From: Novosphingobium sp. MD-1
GTDB taxonomy: Bacteria; Pseudomonadota; Alphaproteobacteria; Sphingomonadales; Sphingomonadaceae
Assembly (NCBI RefSeq): GCF_001014975.1
Contig: NZ_BBXA01000033.1
Coordinates: 186,001-250,000 of the forward strand
Length of the DNA stretch: 64,000 bases
Direction of reading: 5' to 3'
The notes under the pieces are model-generated. The model had not been told where the DNA came from, did no database searches, and saw only the letters and a list, made by a program, of their open reading frames with translations. A program made the position numbers and the translations under genes. Position 1 is the first letter of the stretch. Each line of letters starts with the position of its first letter. Below, one piece after another: positions 36,755 to 45,814 of the stretch.

Positions 36755-37371
36755 ACAACCTCCCGTTTTATATGCGGTTGCCACGGCATTGCCCTTTCCA
36801 GCTTGCCCTCTATCGCGGCGATATCTTCGGCCCGCGCAAGGGTCTCCCCGATCATGTCAAGGCCCGCCAGGAGCTTGTCGCGAATGGCGGGCTCGATCTC
36901 GAACGTGCGTACGACCCCGCCGCAGCTGATGGTGCGGTTCTGAAGATCGATGGTGAAGACGAGGCCCTGCGCCGCGTCGGCCAGCAGCGCGGCCACGTCG
37001 GCCTCGCCCAGCGTGATCGGAAGCAGGCCGTTGTTGATGCAATTGTTGTAGAAGATGTCGGCGAAGCTGGTCGATACGACGCAGCGTATGCCAAAATCGA
37101 GCAGCGCCCATGGCGCGTGTTCGCGGCTGGAACCGCAGCCGAAATTGTCGCCCGCAACCAGGACAACCGCTTTGTCATAGGGAGGCGTGTCGAGGACGAA
37201 ACCGGGCATCGGCTGGCCCGCCTCGTCAAAACGCCAATCATAGAACAGCGCACCGGCAAGGCCCGTGCGCTCGATCGTCTTGAGAAACTGCTTGGGCACG
37301 ATCTGGTCCGTGTCGACATTGGCGACCGGCAGCGGCGCGGCGATGCCCGAAAGGCGCGTGAAGGGCGTCAT
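36748..37371 (-). CDS. LeuD-like small subunit of an isopropylmalate-type dehydratase
   Basis: 207 residues, swivelling aconitase-D domain. LPVANVDTDQIVPKQFL and GDNFGCGSSREHAPWAL are the standard LeuD motifs. With the LeuC-like protein it would hydrate/dehydrate a substituted malate or maleate. ATG 37371 overlaps the leuC stop (ATGA). The catabolic setting suggests 2,3-dimethylmalate, citramalate or another analogue instead of leucine precursors, but no biosynthetic leu genes are visible here to compare. Confidence 0.88.
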   Translation of the reverse strand: MTPFTRLSGIAAPLPVANVDTDQIVPKQFLKTIERTGLAGALFYDWRFDEAGQPMPGFVLDTPPYDKAVVLVAGDNFGCGSSREHAPWALLDFGIRCVVSTSFADIFYNNCINNGLLPITLGEADVAALLADAAQGLVFTIDLQNRTISCGGVVRTFEIEPAIRDKLLAGLDMIGETLARAEDIAAIEGKLERAMPWQPHIKREVVC

Positions 37372-38804
37372 GCCGCCGCACCTTCCGCGCTGGCATGTGC
37401 CCGCACGTCCACCAGATGCCCTGTGACCGCCGCGGCAGCCGCCATGGCCGGGCTCATCAGATGGGTGCGCCCGCCGCGTCCCTGCCGGCCCTCGAAATTG
37501 CGGTTGGATGTGGAGGCCGACCGTTCCCCCGGCGCCAGCCGGTCCGGATTCATGCCGAGACACATCGAGCAACCCGGCTCGCGCCACTCGAACCCCGCCT
37601 GGAGGAAAACGCGGTCTAACCCCTCGCTTTCCGCCTGGCGCTTCACCAGGCCCGAACCTGGCACCACCATGGCATTGACGCCCTCGGCGACATGGCGCCC
37701 ATCGATCACAGCGGCCGCCGCGCGCAAATCCTCGATCCGGCTGTTGGTGCAACTGCCAATGAAAACCCGCTGGATCGGCGTGCCCGCGATCGGCTGGCCA
37801 GGTTCGAGCCCCATGTAATCCAGCGCGCGTTCGGCGCTGGCGCGGCGAACCGGGTCGGCGATATCGCGCGGATCGGGCACCTGCCCATCGATGGCGATCA
37901 CCTGCTCGGGACTGGTGCCCCACGTCAGCAGGGGCTTGAGCGCGGCGACGTCGATGACGATCTCCTGGTCGAACACGGCGTCATCGTCGCTGCACAATGT
38001 CCGCCAGTATGCGACAGCGGCATCCCAATCGCCCCCCTTGGGCGCAGCGGGACGGTCCTTCAGATAGGCGAAGGTCGTCTCATCCGGCGCGATCAGGCCT
38101 GCGCGCGCGCCCGCCTCGATCGTCATGTTGCACAGCGTCATGCGCCCTTCCATCGACAGGGCACGCACCGCTTCGCCGGCATATTCGATCACCGCACCGG
38201 TGCCACCGCCGGTGCCGATCTTCGCGATCAATGCCAACGCGAAATCCTTGGCGGTCACGCCTGCGGGCGCTTCGCCTTCGAAGCGGACCCGCATGTTGCG
38301 CGATTTGCGCGTGCGCAGCGTCTGGGTGGCGAGGACATGCTCGACTTCCGAGGTGCCGATGCCATGCGCCAGCGCGCCGAAGGCCCCATGGGTAGAGGTG
38401 TGGCTGTCGCCGCAAACGATCGTCATGCCCGGCTGGGTGCGGCCCTGTTCCGGACCGACGACATGAACAATGCCGTTGCGCGGATCGCCTATCTGGAAGG
38501 CCTCGATACCAGCGGCGGCCGCGTTGTTGCGCAGCGCCTCGAGCTGGATGCGCGCAACAGGATCGGAAATGGCATCAAGACCGTCCGCCTGGCGCTCCGT
38601 CGGAATGTTATGGTCGAAAAGCGCCAGCGCGCGCCCGGGCCGGCGGACCGTTCGGCCGGCCGCGCGCAACCCCGCAAATGCCTGAGGCGTCGAAATTTCG
38701 TGGAGCAAATGGAAGTCGATATAAAGGAGCGACTCCCCCGCTGCGTCGAAAGGGGCCGCATGAGCAGCCCATATCTTGTCATAGAGGGTTTTAGCGGCTG
38801 CCAT
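37368..38804 (-). CDS. LeuC-like large subunit of an isopropylmalate-type dehydratase
   Basis: 478 residues, Fe-S hydratase of the aconitase superfamily. Cluster cysteines are in FIGSCTNSR and GCSMCLGMN, and CGDSHTSTHGAFG is the substrate loop. All three cluster Cys are intact, so the protein should be active. Starts are TTG 38825 or ATG 38804; I choose the ATG. The GntR-type site at 38827-38838 is 22 bp upstream of it. It heads the five-gene operon leuC-leuD-HTH-FAD oxidase-Fe dehydrogenase. Confidence 0.9.
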   Translation of the reverse strand: MAAAKTLYDKIWAAHAAPFDAAGESLLYIDFHLLHEISTPQAFAGLRAAGRTVRRPGRALALFDHNIPTERQADGLDAISDPVARIQLEALRNNAAAAGIEAFQIGDPRNGIVHVVGPEQGRTQPGMTIVCGDSHTSTHGAFGALAHGIGTSEVEHVLATQTLRTRKSRNMRVRFEGEAPAGVTAKDFALALIAKIGTGGGTGAVIEYAGEAVRALSMEGRMTLCNMTIEAGARAGLIAPDETTFAYLKDRPAAPKGGDWDAAVAYWRTLCSDDDAVFDQEIVIDVAALKPLLTWGTSPEQVIAIDGQVPDPRDIADPVRRASAERALDYMGLEPGQPIAGTPIQRVFIGSCTNSRIEDLRAAAAVIDGRHVAEGVNAMVVPGSGLVKRQAESEGLDRVFLQAGFEWREPGCSMCLGMNPDRLAPGERSASTSNRNFEGRQGRGGRTHLMSPAMAAAAAVTGHLVDVRAHASAEGAAA

Positions 38805-38826
38805 TACGCGACTTGCCTTCCTCAAG

Positions 38827-38838
38827 AATGTATACGAT
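38827..38838 (-). promoter_or_regulatory. Candidate GntR-type operator before leuC
   Basis: Plus-strand AATGTATACGAT, 11 of 12 consensus positions. It lies 22 bp before the leuC-like ATG and could block its transcription or translation start region. Confidence 0.6.
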
Positions 38839-38869
38839 TATCGACGGAACCCCGTAATTTGTCGATAAT
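38837..38869. promoter_or_regulatory. 9-bp inverted repeat in the divergent leuC/HMG-lyase promoter
   Basis: Arms ATTATCGAC (38837-38845) and GTCGATAAT (38861-38869), exact reverse complements with a 15-nt spacer. It overlaps the leuC-side GntR site by two bases. It may bind a second regulator, for example the small HTH protein of the operon; this is inference. Confidence 0.5.
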
Positions 38870-38909
38870 TCCCTTGATAAAACCGATTGTCAAGGTCGAT
38901 GGATGAATT

Positions 38910-38921
38910 TATGTGTACAAA
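38910..38921 (+). promoter_or_regulatory. Candidate GntR-type operator before the HMG-lyase operon
   Basis: Plus-strand TATGTGTACAAA, 11 of 12 consensus positions. It ends 6 nt before the ATG at 38928, close enough to affect the start choice of the HMG-lyase-like gene. Confidence 0.55.
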
Positions 38922-38927
38922 ATCACG

Positions 38928-39929
38928 ATGCGGGAGCACGATGAGTTGACCGGCAGCACGACACGATCCCAGGACGAAACAGGGGCGACCACGCCCCCGC
39001 TTTCGGGCCGCGCGGCAGTCGATTTCGTGGAGGTCGGCCCCCGTGACGGATTGCAGAACGAATCGCTGATCGTCGCCACGGCGGACAAGGTCGCGCTGAT
39101 CGAGAAAGCGGTCGCTGCCGGAATCAAGCGGATCGAGGTCGCCAGCTTCACGCGCGCGGATCGCGTGCCGCAAATGGCCGATGCGGAAGCCGTGATAGCG
39201 GCCCTGCCCGACTATGACGATGTCATCACCGTCGGCCTCGTCATGAACAAGCGCGGCGCGCTGCGTGCGTTCGAAACAAAGGTGCGCGAATTGGGCGCGG
39301 TGTGTGTCGCATCGGACAGCTTCGCCATGGCCAACCAGGGGCAAACGGCGCTCGAGTCCCTCCGGTCGGCGTGCGATATCGTCACGCTTGCGCGCCAGCA
39401 GGGCCGGCGCGCGCAAATCACCATCGGCGCTTCCTTCGGCTGCCCGTTCGAGGGCGAGATCGCTCCCGACCATATTGTCGAGATGGCGCGCCGCGCTGCC
39501 GATGCGCAGCCGCTGGAGATCGGGCTTGCCGACACGATCGGTGTAGCGGTGCCTGCCGCCGTCACCGACTTGGTCGAGCGGGTGCGCGATGCGATCGCGC
39601 CGCTGCCGGTGCGCGTCCATTTTCACAATACGCGCAATACCGGGATCGCCAATGTCTGGGCCGCCTGGCAGGCGGGCGCAAGCGTGATCGACGGCTCGCT
39701 CGGCGGCCTGGGCGGCTGCCCCTTCGCGCCTGGCGCGGCGGGCAACGTACCGACCGAGGACGTCATCTACCTGCTCGAACGATCGGGCGTATCCACCGGT
39801 ATCGCGCTGGACCGCGCGATCGAGGCGGCGACCTGGCTCTCCGGCGTCATGGGTAAATCACTGCCCGGCATGGTCAGCCGGTCGGGCATGTTTCCGAAAC
39901 AGGATCAGTCTTCCAACAAGGGGCAATAG
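38928..39929 (+). CDS. HMG-CoA-lyase-like enzyme
   Basis: About 333 residues, TIM-barrel of the HMG-CoA lyase / DRE-metallolyase group. Motifs: VEVGPRDGLQNE, IEVASFTRADRVPQM, VHFHNTRNTG and the catalytic loop GGLGGCPFAPGAAGN. It cleaves a 3-hydroxy-3-methylglutaryl-CoA-like thioester to acetyl-CoA and a keto acid. Start is uncertain: GTG 38913, ATG 38928 or TTG 38946. TTG 38946 has the best ribosome site (GGGAG, 9 nt away), while the ATG lies next to the operator. First gene of the plus-strand operon. Confidence 0.87.
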   Translation: MREHDELTGSTTRSQDETGATTPPLSGRAAVDFVEVGPRDGLQNESLIVATADKVALIEKAVAAGIKRIEVASFTRADRVPQMADAEAVIAALPDYDDVITVGLVMNKRGALRAFETKVRELGAVCVASDSFAMANQGQTALESLRSACDIVTLARQQGRRAQITIGASFGCPFEGEIAPDHIVEMARRAADAQPLEIGLADTIGVAVPAAVTDLVERVRDAIAPLPVRVHFHNTRNTGIANVWAAWQAGASVIDGSLGGLGGCPFAPGAAGNVPTEDVIYLLERSGVSTGIALDRAIEAATWLSGVMGKSLPGMVSRSGMFPKQDQSSNKGQ

Positions 39930-39931
39930 GA

Positions 39932-41980
39932 ATGGGCTATCGCTTGGGCGTCGATGTCGGCGGCACGTTTACCGATCTTCTGCTGTTTGACGACGATAGC
40001 GGAGCCTTTTGGCGGCATAAGACGCCGTCTACCCCGCACGACAGTTCGGAAGGCATTCTCAACGGCGTCGAGGCGATCTGCGCCCATGCCGCGATTTCGC
40101 CGGACGAGATCGAAGTGTTCCTGCACGGCACCACCGTCGCCACGAATGCGGTGCTGGAAGGCAAGGGCGCACGCGTCGGGCTGGTCACCACCGAGGGCTA
40201 TCGCCAGATCATGCAGATCGCGCGCAGCTTCGTCCCCGGCGGGCTGGCCGGCTGGATCGTGTGGCCGAAGCCGGAACCGCTCGCCAAGCTGGAGGATACG
40301 GTCGAGATCAAGGGCCGCATGACCGCGCAGGGCTTGGAACTGCGCCCGCTTGATCATGACGAAATTCGCGCCAAACTGCTCGCGCTGAAGGCGGCCGGCA
40401 TCGAGGCGCTGACCATCTCGCTGATGAACGCCTATCTCAACGGCACGCACGAGAACGAGGTCGCAGCTATCGCACGCGAGGTAATGCCCGACATCCCGCT
40501 GTCGCTGAGCCACGAGGTCCTGCCGGAGATGCAGGAATATGAGCGCACGCTGACCACGGTTGCCAATGCCGCCGTCCGCCCGGTCGTGGGGCGTTACGTC
40601 CGCAACCTGCGCGCCAGGCTGGAGCAGGTCGAGATGAATGGGCGACTTTCGCTGCTGCGTTCGGACGGCGGCCTGATGTCGTCGCAGAAATCGGAGGAGC
40701 AGCCCGTCTCGCTGCTCATGTCCGGCCCGGCCGGTGGCGTCACCGGCGCACTCTGGGTGGCGAAGAATGCGGGGCTCAGGAATATCCTCACCCTCGACGT
40801 CGGCGGCACCTCGACCGACGTCGCCCTGATCGAGGACGGCGAACCGCGCCGCGTGCGCACGACCGAGGTCGGCCACCTCTCGGTGCGCGCCTCTTCGCTA
40901 GACGTGAAAACGGTCGGCGCTGGCGGCGGATCGATCGCCTACGTGCCCGAACTGACCAAGGCCCTGCGCGTTGGTCCGCAGTCAGCCGGCGCGGTGCCCG
41001 GGCCGGTCGCCTATGGCAAGGGTGGCACGCTGCCGACCGTGACCGACGCGAACGTCGTGCTCGGCTATCTTCCCGAGAACCTGTTGGGCGGCACTTTCAA
41101 GCTCGACCGCGATGGCGCGCGCAAGGCGGTGCAGACCATTGCCGATGCACTGGGCATCGGACTGATGGAGGCCGCGCGCGGCATCATCGATATCGTCAAC
41201 GAGAACATGTTCGGCGCGCTGCGCATGATCTCGGTGCAGCAGGGCTATGACCCCCGCGATTTCGCGCTGATGGGCTTCGGTGGGGCGGGTCCGCTCCACG
41301 TGAATGCGGTCGCACGCCTCATGGGTTCCTACCCCGCCGTCTCGCCCGTCTCTCCGGGCGTGCTCTGCGCGCTGGGCGATGCAACCACGCGGATGCGCTC
41401 CGAAACCGCGCGCTCGCTCTCCAAGCTCAAGTCGCAAACCAGCGCGGAAGAGATCGCCGCCCTGCTGGGCGAGATGGAAGGGCAGGTGCGCTCCAGCCTG
41501 GCGGCGGACGGCCTTGCGGAGAGCGAGATAGAAACGAGCTTCGAAGTGGACATCCGCTATTCCGGTCAGGCATTCGAGGTGCCGATGCCGGTCACGCTCG
41601 ATGATCTGGGCAGCGCTGGCCTCGCCGGCCTGGCCAAGCGGTTCGATGACGAACATCATCGCCTCTTTACTTTCAACATGGAGGCCGAGCACGAGTTCGT
41701 GAACCTGCGCGCGGTGGCACTGGGCCGTTCGCTGGAACTGCCGTCGAACACCATCGAGAAGGGCAATGGCGACCCATCGGCCGCCAAGATCCGCGACCAT
41801 GAATTGTGGATGGACGGCGGTCCGCAAGCGGCCGCGATCTATGACCGTGCCAGGCTGAAGTCGGGCGATATCATCCCCGGCCCCGCGATCGTGGTCGAAA
41901 TGGATTCCACGACGCTAATCGAAACGAAGCACATCGCCACCGTCGATGACTTCGGCAACATCCTCATCACCCCGGCCTGA
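39932..41980 (+). CDS. hyuA: Hydantoinase/oxoprolinase subunit A (HyuA family)
   Basis: 682 residues. N-terminal ASKHA-type ATPase: YRLGVDVGGTFTDLLLFD (about 3-20), HGTTVATNAVLEG (about 65), and LTLDVGGTSTDVALIEDGE (about 288). The family opens cyclic amides, hydantoins or 5-oxoproline with ATP, or carboxylates acetone-type ketones in its ACX branch, in complex with HyuB. It is 2 nt after the HMG-lyase stop with a weak AGGA. The substrate is unknown. Confidence 0.88.
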   Translation: MGYRLGVDVGGTFTDLLLFDDDSGAFWRHKTPSTPHDSSEGILNGVEAICAHAAISPDEIEVFLHGTTVATNAVLEGKGARVGLVTTEGYRQIMQIARSFVPGGLAGWIVWPKPEPLAKLEDTVEIKGRMTAQGLELRPLDHDEIRAKLLALKAAGIEALTISLMNAYLNGTHENEVAAIAREVMPDIPLSLSHEVLPEMQEYERTLTTVANAAVRPVVGRYVRNLRARLEQVEMNGRLSLLRSDGGLMSSQKSEEQPVSLLMSGPAGGVTGALWVAKNAGLRNILTLDVGGTSTDVALIEDGEPRRVRTTEVGHLSVRASSLDVKTVGAGGGSIAYVPELTKALRVGPQSAGAVPGPVAYGKGGTLPTVTDANVVLGYLPENLLGGTFKLDRDGARKAVQTIADALGIGLMEAARGIIDIVNENMFGALRMISVQQGYDPRDFALMGFGGAGPLHVNAVARLMGSYPAVSPVSPGVLCALGDATTRMRSETARSLSKLKSQTSAEEIAALLGEMEGQVRSSLAADGLAESEIETSFEVDIRYSGQAFEVPMPVTLDDLGSAGLAGLAKRFDDEHHRLFTFNMEAEHEFVNLRAVALGRSLELPSNTIEKGNGDPSAAKIRDHELWMDGGPQAAAIYDRARLKSGDIIPGPAIVVEMDSTTLIETKHIATVDDFGNILITPA

Positions 41981-42003
41981 CCGCCGCCACAAGGAGACGC
42001 ATC

Positions 42004-43890
42004 ATGGCCAGCATCATTGAAAGCAACACAACGCCGTTCCAGAAGGTGGCGATCGACCCGGTCACGCTCGACATCATCGAGAACGCGCTGCGGAATGCGC
42101 GCGTCGAGATGGACACCACGCTCGTCCGCACCGCCATGTCGCCGGGCATCCGCGAACAGGGCGATGCCTTCCCGCTTATCGCGGACCACAAGGGCCGCAT
42201 GATCGTCGGCCAGTTCGGTTCGTACATCGGACCGTTTCTCGAAGGCTATACCGGCACGATCGAGGATGGCGACATGATCATGCTGTCCGATCCCTATTCG
42301 GTTGGCGGGGCGATCAGCCACTGCAACGACTGGCTGGTGCTGTTGCCGGTGTTCAAGAACGGACGCCTGATCGCCTACACTTCCATGTTCGGACACCAGT
42401 CCGACATCGGCGGCAAGGTGGCGGGTTCGATGCCGATCGACGCGACCTCCATCTTCCAGGAAGGCGTGCGCATCCCGCCCGTCAAGATCTGGAAGAAGGG
42501 CGAATACAACGGCGACCTGATCGAACTGATCATGACGCAGGTCCGCACGCCCGAATGGTGCCGGGCGGACCTCAACGCCCTTGTCGCGTCCTGCCGCGTC
42601 GCTTCGCGCCGCGTGATCGAGATGTGCGAGCGGTTCGGCGACGACGTGTTCGTCTCCGCCTGCGAGGACCTGCTCGAACGCAACCACCGCGCGATGAAAC
42701 ACCTGATCGAGAATGCAATCAGCGAGGAGAAGGTCAGCTTCGAGGATTATATCTGCGACGACGGCCTCGGCTACGGCCCCTACAAGATCAAGTGCACCAT
42801 GTGGCGCGAGGACGGCCGCGTCGTTCTGGACTTCGATGGCACCGATCCGCAGAGTCAGGCGTCGATCAACTTCTTCCTCAACGAAAACATGATGCGGATG
42901 TTTTTCGGCATCTACATGATCATGGTTTTCGATCCGCAAATCCTGTTCAATGACGGATATTACGATCTGATCGACGTGCGCATTCCGGAGGGGTCGCTGC
43001 TGAAGCCGCGTTTCCCGGCGGCGCTGTCGGGCCGCACCCATGCGCTCGGCCGCATGTTCGATATCCTGGGCGGCCTGCTCGGCCAGAAGACGCCCGAGTT
43101 CCTGACCGCGGCGGGCTTTTCCTCATCCCCCCACCTCTTCTATTCGGGCACCGACAAGGCGGGGAAGTATTTCCAGCTCTTCCAGATCGGCTTCGGCGGC
43201 ATTCCGGGCCGTCCGCTGGGCGATGGCCCCGACGGGCACTCGCTGTTCCCGAACTTCACCAATGTGCCCAACGAGTTCCTGGAGCGCTATTTCCCGCTCG
43301 TGATCGAACGCTACGAGACTGAGGTGGATTCGGGCGGCGCGGGCCTCTACCGCGGCGGCAACGGCATACGCATGTCCTATCGCTTCCTCGAACCCGGCAT
43401 GATCGCCATCCACGATGATCGCTGGTTCGTGCCGCCCTGGGGCGTCAACGGCGGGGAACCCGGCGCCCGCGCGCGCAAGATACTGGAAAAGCCGGACGGC
43501 TCGCAGAGTATCGTTCCCAACAAGGTGGAGGATCTTGCGGTCGAGGCCGGCGACGTGCTCCACTTCATCACCTGGGGCGGCGGTGGCTGGGGCGATCCTT
43601 ATGCCCGCGACCCGGCACTGGTCGGCAAGGAGATCGTACAAGGCCTCGTCACCGCCGAAGGCGCGAAGGCCTATGGCGTCGTCGCGGACGGGAACGGCGT
43701 GGTCGATTCCGTGGCCACGGAGGCCCTGCGCGAAACATTGCGCGCCGCGCGGGGCGGGACGATCGAAGTCTTCAACTTCGGCCCCGATCTCGACACCTTG
43801 CGACAGAATTCGGAAGCCGAAACGGGCTTGCCCGCACCGGTTGCGCCAAGCTGGAACACCGCGCGGCACTATGCGCTGGCCGCGGAATAA
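42004..43890 (+). CDS. hyuB: Hydantoinase/oxoprolinase subunit B (HyuB family)
   Basis: 628 residues, intact. DPVTLDIIENALRNARVEMD at the N-terminus and SPGIREQGDAFPLIADHKG, SDPYSVGGAISHCND and FGHQSDIGGKV supply the conserved metal- and substrate-binding region. Strong ribosome site AAGGAG 8 nt upstream. It works with HyuA. A caprolactamase, N-methylhydantoinase or acetophenone-carboxylase role are all possible; the amidase genes nearby favour C-N cleavage. Confidence 0.88.
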   Translation: MASIIESNTTPFQKVAIDPVTLDIIENALRNARVEMDTTLVRTAMSPGIREQGDAFPLIADHKGRMIVGQFGSYIGPFLEGYTGTIEDGDMIMLSDPYSVGGAISHCNDWLVLLPVFKNGRLIAYTSMFGHQSDIGGKVAGSMPIDATSIFQEGVRIPPVKIWKKGEYNGDLIELIMTQVRTPEWCRADLNALVASCRVASRRVIEMCERFGDDVFVSACEDLLERNHRAMKHLIENAISEEKVSFEDYICDDGLGYGPYKIKCTMWREDGRVVLDFDGTDPQSQASINFFLNENMMRMFFGIYMIMVFDPQILFNDGYYDLIDVRIPEGSLLKPRFPAALSGRTHALGRMFDILGGLLGQKTPEFLTAAGFSSSPHLFYSGTDKAGKYFQLFQIGFGGIPGRPLGDGPDGHSLFPNFTNVPNEFLERYFPLVIERYETEVDSGGAGLYRGGNGIRMSYRFLEPGMIAIHDDRWFVPPWGVNGGEPGARARKILEKPDGSQSIVPNKVEDLAVEAGDVLHFITWGGGGWGDPYARDPALVGKEIVQGLVTAEGAKAYGVVADGNGVVDSVATEALRETLRAARGGTIEVFNFGPDLDTLRQNSEAETGLPAPVAPSWNTARHYALAAE

Positions 43891-43902
43891 GAGGATCGTC
43901 GA

Positions 43903-45099
43903 ATGCCAGTCGAAAACAGGGGCGCGTTGAAGGGCCTGCGCGTCGTGGAGATGGGGACCCTGATCGCCGGTCCGTTCTGCGGGCAGTTGCTGGGAGATAT
44001 GGGCGCCGAGGTGATCAAGGTGGAACCCCCGGAAATGGGTGACGCCATGCGCCAGTGGGGCCGGGGCGATCATAGCGTCTGGTGGGAGGTCGTCTCGCGC
44101 AACAAGAAGGCGGTCAGCATCGACCTGCGCCAGAAGGGCGGTCAGGACCTCGCCCGAAAGCTGATTGGCACGGCCGACATCGTGATCGAGAACTTCCGCC
44201 CAGGCACCATCGAGGGCTGGGGTCTGGGACCGGATGTGCTCATGGCGGACAATCCCGGCCTGATCATCGTTCGCGTGTCGGGTTACGGTCAGACCGGTCC
44301 TTATGCCTCGCGCGCCGGTTTCGGTGGGATTGGCGAGGCGATGGGTGGTTGGCGCTACATCAATGGCGATCCGGATCGGCCGCCATCGCGCATGGGCATA
44401 TCGATCGGCGATTCACTCGCGGCGAGTTATGCCTGCATGGGGGCGCTCGCCGCGCTCCATCATCGCGAGAAGACCGGACAGGGACAGATCGTCGACTCCG
44501 CGCTTTACGAGTCGGTACTGCAGGTCATGGAAAGCCTGATCCCGGAATATGTCGTATCGGGCTTCATCCGCGAGCGGTCGGGCTCCGCCCTTCCCGGCAT
44601 CGCGCCTTCCAACGTCTATACCTGCAAGGATGGCGAGTTTCTGATCGGCGCCAACCAGAACACTATCTTCGCCCGCCTGTGCCAGGCAATGCAACGCCCC
44701 GATCTGGCGACCGATCCGCGCTATTCCACGCATATCGAACGCGGCAAGCGGCAGGCGGAACTGGATCAGATCATCAATGACTGGACGGCGACGCAGACGA
44801 TGGAAGATCTGGAGGCGCTGATGCTCGAATATGCAGTGCCCGCCGGCAAGATGTTCCGCGCGCCCGAGATGCTCTCCGATCCGCATTTCGCCGCGCGCGA
44901 GGCGATCGTCGACATCGAAAGCGAACGGTTCGGTCCGATCAAGATGCAAAACGCCTTCCCGAAGATGTCGCTTACCCCCGGGTCGGTGCGGACCCCCGCC
45001 CCTGCCGAGATCGGTCAGCACAACGACGAGATCTATGGCGGCCTGTTGGGCCTGAGCACCGGAGAGATCGAACAACTGCGCGCGGACAAGGTGATTTGA
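43903..45099 (+). CDS. Class III (CaiB/BaiF) CoA-transferase
   Basis: 398 residues, interlaced-dimer CoA-transferase. LKGLRVVEMGTLIAGPFCGQLLGDMGAEVIKVE at the N-terminus, VIENFRPGTIEGWGL, and the catalytic Asp in GISIGDSLAA (about residue 170). It would pass CoA from succinyl-CoA or a similar donor to a dicarboxylate before cleavage by the HMG-lyase-like enzyme. It follows hyuB by 12 nt and overlaps the next gene by one base (TGATG). Confidence 0.9.
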   Translation: MPVENRGALKGLRVVEMGTLIAGPFCGQLLGDMGAEVIKVEPPEMGDAMRQWGRGDHSVWWEVVSRNKKAVSIDLRQKGGQDLARKLIGTADIVIENFRPGTIEGWGLGPDVLMADNPGLIIVRVSGYGQTGPYASRAGFGGIGEAMGGWRYINGDPDRPPSRMGISIGDSLAASYACMGALAALHHREKTGQGQIVDSALYESVLQVMESLIPEYVVSGFIRERSGSALPGIAPSNVYTCKDGEFLIGANQNTIFARLCQAMQRPDLATDPRYSTHIERGKRQAELDQIINDWTATQTMEDLEALMLEYAVPAGKMFRAPEMLSDPHFAAREAIVDIESERFGPIKMQNAFPKMSLTPGSVRTPAPAEIGQHNDEIYGGLLGLSTGEIEQLRADKVI

Positions 45100-45737
45100 T
45101 GACACAGGATCTCGACGCCGACTATGCCAAGGCCGGTTTCAACGGCAAGCTGCCCTTCGGCCAATCGCCCGCGCTGATCATCGTCGATGTATGCACCGCC
45201 TATCTCGACAAGGCTTCGCCGCTCTATGCCGGGGTAGAGTCAGCGCTGGCGTCCAATATCCGCATCATCGATGCCGCACGCAAAGCCGGAGTACCGGTGA
45301 TCTTCACGAGGGTCGTCTATCAGGCCGGCGGAGCGGATGGCGGACTGTTCTACAAGAAGATCGCCGCGCTCTCCGCATTCCTCGAAGGCTCGCCGCTTGG
45401 GGATTTTCCGGAAGGGATCGAACCACGCGCCGATGAAATCGTTGTATCCAAGCAATATGCTTCGGCCTTCTTCGGCACGTCGCTTGCCGCCACGTTGCGC
45501 GCGATGGGCATCGATACCGCGATGATCACCGGCTTTTCGACCTCGGGATGCGTGCGGGCGACAGCGCTCGATGCCTTGCAAAACGGCTTTACGCCGTATG
45601 TCATCGCCGATGCCTGTGGCGACCGCGATCCGCGCCCGCACGAGGCCAACCTGTTCGACCTGCAAAACAAGTACGCCGAAGTTGTCTCGGAGATGGAGGC
45701 ACTTGATTTGATGGCAGGAATTGCAAAAATGCGATGA
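45099..45737 (+). CDS. Isochorismatase-like cysteine amidohydrolase (CSHase/maleamate-amidase type)
   Basis: 212 residues. Triad: Asp in ALIIVDVCTAYLD, Lys in EIVVSKQYASAFFG, Cys in GFSTSGCVRAT. The PLYAG segment and YLDKASPLY style fit N-carbamoylsarcosine amidase and maleamate amidohydrolase, both of which release ammonia from an amide. As last gene of the HMG-lyase/hyuAB operon it likely follows ring opening by HyuAB. Start at ATG 45099, not TTG 45096. Confidence 0.88.
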   Translation: MTQDLDADYAKAGFNGKLPFGQSPALIIVDVCTAYLDKASPLYAGVESALASNIRIIDAARKAGVPVIFTRVVYQAGGADGGLFYKKIAALSAFLEGSPLGDFPEGIEPRADEIVVSKQYASAFFGTSLAATLRAMGIDTAMITGFSTSGCVRATALDALQNGFTPYVIADACGDRDPRPHEANLFDLQNKYAEVVSEMEALDLMAGIAKMR

Positions 45738-45790
45738 AAGGACCACCAGAGTCACTTGTCGGGATAGGGATAAGCGCATAGCGCCCCCGG

Positions 45791-45802
45791 ACTGTACACA
45801 AA
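45791..45802 (-). promoter_or_regulatory. Candidate autoregulatory GntR-type operator
   Basis: Plus-strand ACTGTACACAAA, i.e. minus-strand TTTGTGTACAGT with an exact TGTGTACA core. It lies 12-24 bp before the gntR ATG, as expected for negative autoregulation. Confidence 0.55.
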
Positions 45803-45814
45803 CTGGAGACCTCA

